A stretch of 64,000 nucleotides of DNA, taken from positions 372,001 through 436,000 of the forward strand of contig NC_008710.1 of the NCBI RefSeq assembly GCF_000012085.2. The letters are read 5' to 3'. Positions 56,445 through 64,000 of the stretch are shown here, piece after piece (the stretch's first letter is position 1; the number at the start of each line of letters is the position of its first letter). The position numbers were made by a program, and so were the translations under genes. Origin of the DNA: Borrelia turicatae 91E135 (GTDB taxonomy: Bacteria; Spirochaetota; Spirochaetia; Borreliales; Borreliaceae). The notes below the pieces were generated by a model. The model was not told the DNA's origin and did not search any database. It saw only the letters and a program-made list of their open reading frames with translations.

Positions 56445-57077
56445 ATGAAACTTGTTTTTTTAGGACCTCCGGGTTCTGGAAAAGGCACAATTGCCAAGAT
56501 CTTATCAGGCAAACTAAATTACTATCATATTTCAACAGGAGATCTATTTAGAGCAAACATATCAAATGCTACACCTCTTGGTAAGGAAATCAAACAAATA
56601 GTTGAAAATGGACAATTAGTACCCGACTCAATTACAATCAAAATTGTTGAAGATAAAATCAATACCCTTGCAAATAAGGATAATTTTATTCTTGACGGAT
56701 TTCCTAGAAACATCAATCAAGCTAAAGCTCTAGATACGTTCTTGCAAAATATTCAAATAATAAACTTTTTACTTGATGAAGCGATACTAATAAAAAGGCT
56801 TTCTGGAAGAAGAATATGCCAATCCTGCGGCGGAATATTTAACATATATACACTTCCTACAAAAGAAAAGGGTATTTGTGATCTTTGCAAAGGAAGCCTT
56901 TACCAACGAAAAGATGACGTAGAAGAGTCTTTAAAAATCAGACTTCAAGAATATCATTTACAGACAAAACCTCTAATAGATTTTTACTCAAAAAACAACA
57001 GGCTTAATAACATAAATGCATCAAAGGATATTGATGGAGTAGAAAAAAGCTTAATAGAAATAATATCAAAGTATTAA
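56445..57077 (+). CDS. adk: Adenylate kinase
   Basis: 210-residue nucleotide kinase (ATP + AMP to 2 ADP). P-loop GPPGSGKGTIAK (residues 7-18), AMP-site ISTGDLFRANI and DGFPRNINQA, and a LID domain with four cysteines CQSC...CDLC that form a zinc site (canonical of long adenylate kinases). AGGAGTTACATT precedes the ATG. No relation to neighbours is evident. Confidence 0.96.
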   Translation: MKLVFLGPPGSGKGTIAKILSGKLNYYHISTGDLFRANISNATPLGKEIKQIVENGQLVPDSITIKIVEDKINTLANKDNFILDGFPRNINQAKALDTFLQNIQIINFLLDEAILIKRLSGRRICQSCGGIFNIYTLPTKEKGICDLCKGSLYQRKDDVEESLKIRLQEYHLQTKPLIDFYSKNNRLNNINASKDIDGVEKSLIEIISKY

Positions 57078-57120
57078 AAAATATTAATTTAAAATAATAA
57101 TGATAATTATTTATAAATAA

Positions 57121-57149
57121 TTTATATTTAAAAAAAAATAAGGTATAAT
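57121..57149 (+). promoter_or_regulatory. Promoter candidate of dipA
   Basis: Perfect TATAAT at 57144-57149; the hexamer 17 nt upstream is TTTATA, a weak -35. An A9 tract lies in the spacer. It places transcription start near 57156, so the open frame's first ATG at 57150 is not used. Confidence 0.5.
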
Positions 57150-57182
57150 GTGAGAAAGTATTTTATGGAAGAAAGAATTTAT

Positions 57183-58205
57183 ATGATAAAAAAACTATTC
57201 ATGGTATTGATATTTTTACAGACTATCTTAATCTATTCAAAAGAAAATCAAGATGAAATGGGATATTTTTATGTCAACTCTCAAATGGCTTATTATCCAT
57301 CACATGCACTAGGAACTTCAGGAAGCAAATTTTCTCCAAGCTTCATATCCCCTCAATTTAAATCAGTATCACCAAACAATCAGATTTCACCTAGTTCTTG
57401 GGGAAGTATAAAACTAATATCAAATTTAGGTTACTATAAATTTTTTAAAATCTTAAAAAATCCCGATCCACATTCACTTTTACTTCAAAATACTGGAATA
57501 GACGTTGATTTTAAAATCGGACTCTCACCTGTTGTTGCACTACTTAAAGGAAACATCGGTTTCACTCCCATTGCATTTATTAATCTATATACAGGAATTG
57601 AAATTGGAATAGGTTGGCAAGGATTTGGATTTAAAGGTATTGGGATACACGTGGGCAATGGGCGATACTCAAGTAAACCTGAACTTTATTCTGAGGTAAC
57701 AATGGGAGGTAGGCTACAATTTGATCTAAATGCTGTGTTTGGTGGAGACTGGACTCACATTATTACAGTAGTTGGAAATAATATTCTTCATATAAAAAAT
57801 CCACATGCTAAGGACAATCAACTTTGGAAATATAAAGCTGATGAAGGTAAAAATATAAATGGATTTACAATAAACCCTTATGCACTCCTAGCTTACAAAA
57901 TGCCAATACCTCTTAATATAATTGGGCTGTTATACGAAGGCCAAACATACATTGGACATGCAAGAAACGTAAGCACAACACAAAATCAAGGATGGGGCAG
58001 TGATTTCTTTTATCACAATTTCTCCCTTATTTCAAAAATTGAAATCATAGAAAATTTAACACTAGACATGCAATTCAAATTCTCAACAGCACCCATTTAC
58101 ACAGTAAACACAATGGGAATGGCCGATATCTCAAAAAGAATAAGTACAAATAATTCATATATTTACTACGATTCTATTGGATTTTCTTTAACTTATAAGA
58201 TCTAA
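57183..58205 (+). CDS. dipA: DipA-like outer-membrane porin
   Basis: 340-residue outer-membrane protein with signal peptide (MIKKLFMVLIFLQTILIYSK). It is rich in alternating beta strands: LSPVVALLKGNIGFTPIAFI, LYTGIEIGIGWQGFGFKGIG, LYSEVTMGGRLQFDLNAVF and the C-terminal SIGFSLTYKI. It matches B. burgdorferi BB0418 (DipA) in position, a dicarboxylate-specific porin. The ATG at 57183 is chosen because earlier in-frame ATGs fall at the -10 box or would extend before the signal. It ends 2 nt from the rrp1 stop. Confidence 0.85.
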   Translation: MIKKLFMVLIFLQTILIYSKENQDEMGYFYVNSQMAYYPSHALGTSGSKFSPSFISPQFKSVSPNNQISPSSWGSIKLISNLGYYKFFKILKNPDPHSLLLQNTGIDVDFKIGLSPVVALLKGNIGFTPIAFINLYTGIEIGIGWQGFGFKGIGIHVGNGRYSSKPELYSEVTMGGRLQFDLNAVFGGDWTHIITVVGNNILHIKNPHAKDNQLWKYKADEGKNINGFTINPYALLAYKMPIPLNIIGLLYEGQTYIGHARNVSTTQNQGWGSDFFYHNFSLISKIEIIENLTLDMQFKFSTAPIYTVNTMGMADISKRISTNNSYIYYDSIGFSLTYKI

Positions 58206-58207
58206 CT

Positions 58208-59140
58208 TTAATATTTACATTGATTGCGACCAGAGATCTTAGCTTCATATAATTTGTCATCAGCAAGTTTAATAATATTGGTAAAATTGGAATCATAAGG
58301 AATTTGTTCAGCAAGACCAATTGAAACTGTAACAAAATTAGAAATATTACTGTACTCATGAACTATTTCCAAATTCCTAATATCTTCAATTAAAATACTA
58401 ACAATCTTAATCACTTCGTTCAAACTCTTATTTACAGAAAATAAAATAAATTCCTCACCACCATAACGAGCAATATCTATCTTATATTTAATGGCAATTT
58501 TATTCAAACTCTTTGCAATCAACCTAAGACATTCATCACCATTGGTATGTCCATAGTTATCATTATATTTTTTAAAATAATCAATATCTAACATCCCCAC
58601 AATAACGTTCTTTTTATGCTCCAAAGCTTGCATCCAAGACTTAGCAAACTTATCTGTAAAAAACCTTCTATTAGGAATTTGAGTTAGACCATCAATTCTT
58701 GCAAGATTCTTAAAATAGTCCCTAAGTCTTTTAAGCTCAAGATGGGTTTTAATTCTTGCATCAATTATCCTGCCATTAAAAGGTTTTAAAATATAATCCA
58801 CCCCACCAACACTAAATCCTTCAAGTTGAGCATCAGTAGAATCGCTTGAACTGATAAAGATTACAGGAATATCTTTAGTCTCAGGATCATTTTTAAGCCT
58901 TTTGCAAACCTCATAACCGCTAACATCTGGAAGCAATACATCAAGAAGGATCAAATCAGGACTAGCAATCTCAACCTGTTTTAAAGCATCAAACCCATTT
59001 AATGCAACCCTAATCTCATACTTATGTTGCAATATATCTATTAATAAATCTAAATTTGTGGGTGTATCATCCACAAGTAGCAATTTCTGAGGTTCAACTG
59101 AAATTTCCTCAAAATTATCCAAAATCATACCTTTAGTCAT
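58208..59140 (-). CDS. rrp1: Response regulator diguanylate cyclase Rrp1
   Basis: 310 residues: receiver domain (about 15-135) with the acidic LLVDDTPTN, phosphoacceptor in LILLDVLLPDVSG and IFISSS; then a GGDEF domain (about 150-305) with active site RYGGEEFILF. It makes c-di-GMP when phosphorylated by Hpk1 and is the sole diguanylate cyclase known in Borrelia, needed in the tick. It lies 11 nt downstream of hpk1. No I-site (RxxD) upstream of GGEEF is evident. Confidence 0.95.
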   Translation of the reverse strand: MTKGMILDNFEEISVEPQKLLLVDDTPTNLDLLIDILQHKYEIRVALNGFDALKQVEIASPDLILLDVLLPDVSGYEVCKRLKNDPETKDIPVIFISSSDSTDAQLEGFSVGGVDYILKPFNGRIIDARIKTHLELKRLRDYFKNLARIDGLTQIPNRRFFTDKFAKSWMQALEHKKNVIVGMLDIDYFKKYNDNYGHTNGDECLRLIAKSLNKIAIKYKIDIARYGGEEFILFSVNKSLNEVIKIVSILIEDIRNLEIVHEYSNISNFVTVSIGLAEQIPYDSNFTNIIKLADDKLYEAKISGRNQCKY

Positions 59141-59151
59141 GACTTCCCTAT

Positions 59152-62100
59152 TTATCTAAGATTTATCATACGTTTAACAATATTAGCGCTCTCTTTGAAA
59201 TTATATACTCTTAAATATTTAATAAGAGAATCAAATAATATAATATTATTGTCATCTAAACTATACCTTTTAAGCACCTCAAGCACTTCCTTATACTCTT
59301 TTGGATTTCTATCTTCTATGCCATTTAAAAGCTTTTGCATAAGACTCAAAAATTCATCATTGCTTTTAAATTTTAATTTTTCCTGATCGTAAGTTTCGAT
59401 AACATCTAAAATCTGCTCCCTTATGTTCTTAATGAGTACAATCAAACCCTTACGCGCTTCAGAATACAATATTTTTAATTCATGTATTGAACCTGTATTT
59501 ATCTCAATCTGTTTAAAATTCCCAAATAAGTTACTACGCATATTACCAAGAGCTCCCGCTATTGAATGTGCTAATTCTTTTACTAATTTTATATTATTTA
59601 AATTAAAAGCCTCATCCAAATCACGTATCAAATTATCGCTCATGTTAACAAATCCCCTGCACAAATCAACATACATATCATATGAGATATTTAAATCTTT
59701 TAAAGCATTATTAATATCTAAATTGGGTAAATTAGAAAACCCATCGAATGTCTTATCTGCTATAATTTTATTATCTTCAACCTCAATATGTAAATATTTT
59801 TTTAATATATACTTAATCGAACTAATGTGTATCGGTTTCGCAAGATAATCATTCATTCCATTTTCTAAACACCTATCTTTATATTCTCTTAATGCATGTG
59901 CAGTAACAGCTATTAATACACATGGATTTAAGTTATTCTGGCTTTCAAATTTGCGTATTTCTTTAGATACCGTAAGTCCATCACAATTTGGCATTCTTAT
60001 ATCAATAAAAGCCATATCATATTTATTAGTTTTTAAAAATTCAATAGCCTTAACACCATCATCAACAATATCAATAGAATCTTCTTTGACACCTATAACA
60101 ATCAAAACATTTTTTAAAATCTTTTGATTAATTTCATTATCCTCAGCTATTAAGATACCAACATTATTTTTAAGCTTAAGAGTATTAGACTCATTTATTA
60201 TTGGAACATCTACAATTGCACCATTTTTAATCCAATCAGAATAAAAATCCCACCTTTGAAAAGGTTTTTGCATGTATTCATATTTAAAATCAATGATCTC
60301 ATCACTCTTTAAACAATAAAACACAAAAACTATTCTTACATTAGAATTCAAACTTTCAATCTTCTCAGCAAACTTAAGACCTTCTTGTAAACCAAAATCG
60401 TCGACATTTATAAAAACAAAATCATAATAAGGATACCTATAAAAGGCCTTATAAGCATGCTCATAAGAATAAAAATAATGTATATCCTTATAATCAAATA
60501 TCTTACTTATGTCTCTTAATACTTCAACGGTCTTTTTACTTAAAAATAAACTTAAAATCTTTTTATTTGTCACCAATTCCAATTTATTTACTTCTTTATC
60601 TTTAATCTTATGACCTAAAACAAAAGGCAACATAAATGAAAAAGTTGTTCCCTTGCCTACCTCACTCTCAACTGCGATACCAGGACCGCCCATTAAACTA
60701 ACAAGCTTCCTAGATATTGCAAGTCCAAGACCGCTTCCCTCATACTTTTTTGAATCAGAATCATTGCCTTGTCTAAATAACCCAAATATTACAGGTATAT
60801 TACTTTCTTTAATTCCTTTACCAGTATCAGTCACTTTAAACTCAATAGTAATTATTTTATTACCATCATTATCTTCTGTACTGCGGATCATCTCATAGTT
60901 TAAAACTATGATTCCATCTGTAGTAAATTTAAAAGAATTTCCTATTAAATTAATCAGTACCCTCTTAAGTCTAGCTCTATCCCCTATTAAGTAATTTTCT
61001 AAATCTGATTTTGAATAAAAAATTAAATCAATATTTTGTTTTGCACTTTGCGACTGAAAACCTTTCAAAACACATTCAATTTCATGCTCCAAATCTATTT
61101 CATTATTGTCAATATAGATTTCATTCATATCTATTTTAGAGATATACAATATTTCATCAATTAAAGAGAGTAATGAAATAGATGAATAATTTATCATCTG
61201 CACATACTCTTTTTGCACACCCAAAAGATCAGTATTTTCCAAAAGTTCAGTAGCTGCTATTATGCCATTAATGGGGGTACGAATATCATGGCTCATACTT
61301 GCTAAAAAAATAGTTTTGGCAGCAATAGCATTCTCAATAACCTTTTTCTCACTGATTGCAGAAGAATACATTTTTTTCCTAAATCCTATCTCCTTCCACA
61401 AATTAAATAGGCAAAACATAAAAATAGTAAAAACAAACATACCCATGGTTAATACTGCTATACCAGACTTTTTTAGCCTTAGATCTTTAAAACTTTCATG
61501 AACGTTGAATACCCAATCATCAAAATATAATTTATTATTAACATTTGTACGAAATAAAATCTTTTGTATAATTCTTCTTAAAATATAATCCTGGTTATGA
61601 ACTGCAATATTTAAATCAAATGTTAGATTCGGAACAGTAAAAATTTTCTTAATATCCCTAATATTTAAGTCTTCAAAATTAATAGTAGCAGTATATTCAT
61701 CGCTAACAATCCCACTAACCTTGCCCCTATAGAGAAGATCCAAAGCATCTGTAAAGCTATCCACTTGCACCAGTCGTGTTCCTATTTTGGTTTCCAATTT
61801 TTTGGTATACAAAAACTTAAGTACCGCAATACTATTAAACGACCTAGAAGTAAATAGTCTAGTTTTATTTGAAAAAAGATGTAGTGGAATTCCTGATACT
61901 GCTTTGATGTTAAAAATATAATCTGAATTCGCATCATCTAAATTAGCAGACAATATATCTATTTTCCCTAATTTCATTAATTCTTCAATATCTCTCTCAT
62001 GCACACTTATAATATTGAAATCCAAATTTGTCAATCTTTTTATTTTCTTAATTAACCACTCATTTACTCCCTTATAACGACCCGAATTAAAATAATCAAT

Positions 62101-63585
62101 AGGATACCAATCTTTAACAGCAAGGGTTAACCTCTTATTGTTTTGTAACCAAATTTTTTCCTCAATATTAAAGTTACCGCTATTTATATGCCCATAAAAA
62201 TTATTTTGATAATCTTCAATCTCATCTTGCCCAAGCCAATTTTTACCTATTTGTAACAAAGTGTCGAATAAAATGTTTTCTGTCAACGCATTAAGCATAT
62301 ATGCAAACAATTGCAATCTCTTATTATTAGCAGCTAATACCAAAAATTTACCTTTACTTAAACTTGAATCCTGCAATTTCAATATATTATTGTATCCATG
62401 CAATTTTAATAAATAGTTTACGGTAATTGAATTTTCTACAAATCCATACGAATGATTGACTATATCTAAAAAATTATTTACTATGTCTGTATTTTTATCT
62501 AATTGAATATCATTTAAACTTAAACCAATAACTTGTGAATTTATAACTTTATTACTATTTTTAGCATTTGTAAAATACAAATTAAAATTAAGTGAACATA
62601 TCGGAGCAGTTGCTTTATACTTTTTAGAAGTCAAAATATTATCATCTTCAATAATTCCACCCCAAACAGACACATCCTTATCATCCAGGCTTCCTTTAAT
62701 GCTCTCCTTTGGAAATCCTACAAATTTAACTGAAAAACCATATTCTCTAGCAAGAGTATTCCACAAATCAACTAAAATGCCTGCAAATTGACCTTTAGAA
62801 TTAATAAAACTAAAAGGAGGATAATCATTATATATTCCAACATCCAGCTTAAATAAAAAATCGAATTCTTTAAAAGAAGCATATTCCTCTCTAGAGAGAG
62901 ATTGCATATAACTTAAAAGATCAACATTTAAGTCTCTTAGTTGACTAATAGCATTCTTGCTAATAGCAGCTCTTATGCCAAAACTATAAAAATACTCAGA
63001 ATTAAAAACTTTCATAAAAGATGGATAAAAAGAACTATACCATACACAAGATAATGACTTATAACTCCCATATACTAAATCAATCTTATTACCTCTTAAT
63101 GCCAAGAGTAATTTTTCAGTATCTGGAAATAAAAAAATATTATCATTATGACCATGAAATCTTAAAATATCTTCATATATAGTATTCTTTACAACACCTA
63201 CACGTAATTCGTTTGAAAAAAATAAATTGGAAGGTTTTTGCTCTTTTTCTGAATCATAAATAAATGCGGTTACACATTTGCCAATCTCATTCTTAAAATA
63301 AAGGTATTCATTTAAGTCTGAATTATAAGTTAATCCCAAATAAACTACATCATCTTCAATTTTATCTTTATTAAGATAATCAATAGCTTCTATACTAATG
63401 TCATAATCATTATCTTGTGCCCACTTGTCTAGAAGATAAAAAATCATACCAACCATCTTATTTTCTTGATTTTTATAATAAAGCGGATAATATTGATCTA
63501 CAAGTTTAAATTTCAAGGTTTCTTTAGCGGGTAAACTGACATGAGAGACAAAAAATAAAAACAAAAATAAACTCAAACCACGCAT
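59152..63585 (-). CDS. hpk1: Hybrid sensor histidine kinase Hpk1
   Basis: 1477 residues: signal peptide; three periplasmic SBP_bac_3-like sensor domains (about 25-235, 245-460, 485-695, each starting with the LKFKLVDQYYPLYY, LDVGIYNDYPPFSF and LTLAVKDWYPIDYF type of motif); TM near 700-725; HisKA with SMSHDIRTPINGI; HATPase (NLIGNSFKF, GSGLGLAISRKL); a degenerate receiver-like region (about 960-1080); a true receiver (ILIAEDNEINQKI, AFIDIRMPNCDG); and an Hpt domain with ELAHSIAGALGNMRS. It senses amino-acid-like ligands and activates Rrp1 via the phosphorelay. Confidence 0.94.
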   Translation of the reverse strand: MRGLSLFLFLFFVSHVSLPAKETLKFKLVDQYYPLYYKNQENKMVGMIFYLLDKWAQDNDYDISIEAIDYLNKDKIEDDVVYLGLTYNSDLNEYLYFKNEIGKCVTAFIYDSEKEQKPSNLFFSNELRVGVVKNTIYEDILRFHGHNDNIFLFPDTEKLLLALRGNKIDLVYGSYKSLSCVWYSSFYPSFMKVFNSEYFYSFGIRAAISKNAISQLRDLNVDLLSYMQSLSREEYASFKEFDFLFKLDVGIYNDYPPFSFINSKGQFAGILVDLWNTLAREYGFSVKFVGFPKESIKGSLDDKDVSVWGGIIEDDNILTSKKYKATAPICSLNFNLYFTNAKNSNKVINSQVIGLSLNDIQLDKNTDIVNNFLDIVNHSYGFVENSITVNYLLKLHGYNNILKLQDSSLSKGKFLVLAANNKRLQLFAYMLNALTENILFDTLLQIGKNWLGQDEIEDYQNNFYGHINSGNFNIEEKIWLQNNKRLTLAVKDWYPIDYFNSGRYKGVNEWLIKKIKRLTNLDFNIISVHERDIEELMKLGKIDILSANLDDANSDYIFNIKAVSGIPLHLFSNKTRLFTSRSFNSIAVLKFLYTKKLETKIGTRLVQVDSFTDALDLLYRGKVSGIVSDEYTATINFEDLNIRDIKKIFTVPNLTFDLNIAVHNQDYILRRIIQKILFRTNVNNKLYFDDWVFNVHESFKDLRLKKSGIAVLTMGMFVFTIFMFCLFNLWKEIGFRKKMYSSAISEKKVIENAIAAKTIFLASMSHDIRTPINGIIAATELLENTDLLGVQKEYVQMINYSSISLLSLIDEILYISKIDMNEIYIDNNEIDLEHEIECVLKGFQSQSAKQNIDLIFYSKSDLENYLIGDRARLKRVLINLIGNSFKFTTDGIIVLNYEMIRSTEDNDGNKIITIEFKVTDTGKGIKESNIPVIFGLFRQGNDSDSKKYEGSGLGLAISRKLVSLMGGPGIAVESEVGKGTTFSFMLPFVLGHKIKDKEVNKLELVTNKKILSLFLSKKTVEVLRDISKIFDYKDIHYFYSYEHAYKAFYRYPYYDFVFINVDDFGLQEGLKFAEKIESLNSNVRIVFVFYCLKSDEIIDFKYEYMQKPFQRWDFYSDWIKNGAIVDVPIINESNTLKLKNNVGILIAEDNEINQKILKNVLIVIGVKEDSIDIVDDGVKAIEFLKTNKYDMAFIDIRMPNCDGLTVSKEIRKFESQNNLNPCVLIAVTAHALREYKDRCLENGMNDYLAKPIHISSIKYILKKYLHIEVEDNKIIADKTFDGFSNLPNLDINNALKDLNISYDMYVDLCRGFVNMSDNLIRDLDEAFNLNNIKLVKELAHSIAGALGNMRSNLFGNFKQIEINTGSIHELKILYSEARKGLIVLIKNIREQILDVIETYDQEKLKFKSNDEFLSLMQKLLNGIEDRNPKEYKEVLEVLKRYSLDDNNIILFDSLIKYLRVYNFKESANIVKRMINLR

Positions 63586-63640
63586 AATTCATAATATATG
63601 TCTAATACATATTAAATATATCAAAATGCAAACAAAAAAA

Positions 63641-63752
63641 CCCTGGCAATAACCTACTCTCCCGCGAACTCGCAGTACCATCAGCGAATAAGAGCTTAAC
63701 TTCTGTGTTCGGAATGATAACAGGTGTTTCCTCTTTTCTTTAATCACCAGGG
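63641..63752 (-). rRNA. rrf: 5S rRNA
   Basis: 112 nt. The two ends pair (CCCTGGTGATTAAAG at the 5' end with the CCAGGG-type 3' end), and the conserved CGAACTCGC-type loop (CCCGCGAACTCGCAGTACC on the plus strand) and GGTGTTTCC are present. It lies 22 nt after 23S on the minus strand. Confidence 0.9.
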
Positions 63753-63774
63753 TATATAAGGAAGACAAAAATAT

Positions 63775-64000
<226 letters not shown>

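Noticed and set aside
57078-57120. AT-rich near-palindrome after adk
   Set aside because: Imperfect, all A/T, expected by chance at this base composition.
59195-61501. Several plus-strand frames opposite hpk1
   Set aside because: They are antisense shadows of the conserved kinase gene, low in complexity and without ribosome sites.

Overview
The window is a stretch of spirochaete chromosome that reads as Borrelia. It is very AT-rich and tightly packed. The gene order is one I recall from the Borrelia chromosome: lgt-pdeA, gpsA-clpA-tyrS-glyS-gltX, pdeB-pfs-metK-luxS, the bmp lipoprotein cluster beside rpsLG-rpoCB, and hpk1-rrp1 beside 5S and 23S rRNA. Protein sequences resemble remembered B. 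burgdorferi orthologues but clearly differ. There is also no gene between pdeA and the M18 aminopeptidase, where Lyme species carry a lipoprotein gene. Both points favour a relapsing-fever-group species; this is inference from memory, with no database search. I see no plasmid, phage, IS or CRISPR element.

Layout. 1-4.9 kb (+): Lgt, the EAL phosphodiesterase PdeA, an M18 aminopeptidase and a small PTS EIIB-like protein. 4.9-13.1 kb (-): GpsA, a ClpA-like ATPase with a dead second AAA+ module, three aminoacyl-tRNA synthetases and a membrane protein. 13.2-16.7 kb (+): PdeB (HD-GYP family) and the pfs-metK-luxS methyl cycle/AI-2 operon. 16.9-25 kb (-): HIT protein, MgtE, a trehalase-like glycosidase and four Bmp nucleoside-binding lipoproteins. 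25-36.9 kb (-): one long information-processing block running tRNA-Thr, rpmG, tRNA-Trp, secE, nusG, rplK, rplA, rplJ, rplL, rpoB, rpoC, rpsL, rpsG. 36.9-44 kb: envelope proteins of unknown function, a dicarboxylate/glutamate symporter homologue and an archaeal-type ProRS. 44-46 kb: a gene-poor segment with a probable pseudogene, then two paralogous outer-membrane proteins, the second carrying a 21-bp tandem repeat. 46-49 kb (-): FruA and ManA for sugar uptake and entry into glycolysis. 49-58 kb: a secreted endonuclease, membrane proteins, a dual cyclophilin/FKBP lipoprotein, CheR, CheB, a TraB-family protein, Adk and the DipA porin. 58-64 kb (-): the Hpk1-Rrp1 two-component system, then 5S rRNA and the 3' end of 23S rRNA.

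The genes form several working groups. One diguanylate cyclase with its sensor kinase (Rrp1/Hpk1) and two phosphodiesterase-family proteins (PdeA, PdeB) lie in this one window, so c-di-GMP turnover is a theme. Sugar and nutrient acquisition is represented by FruA, ManA, the glycosidase, the Bmp proteins, DipA and the symporter. Several regulatory or catalytic domains have lost canonical residues: ClpA module 2, the CheB receiver, the PdeB metal site, the PdeA GGDEF domain, the EIIB cysteine and the L33 zinc ribbon. I found no clearly new multi-gene system. The most unusual items are the repeat-bearing outer-membrane protein, the structured gene-poor segment at 43.96-44.5 kb, the pseudo-AAA+ ClpA, and paired hairpins between ribosomal and RNA polymerase genes.
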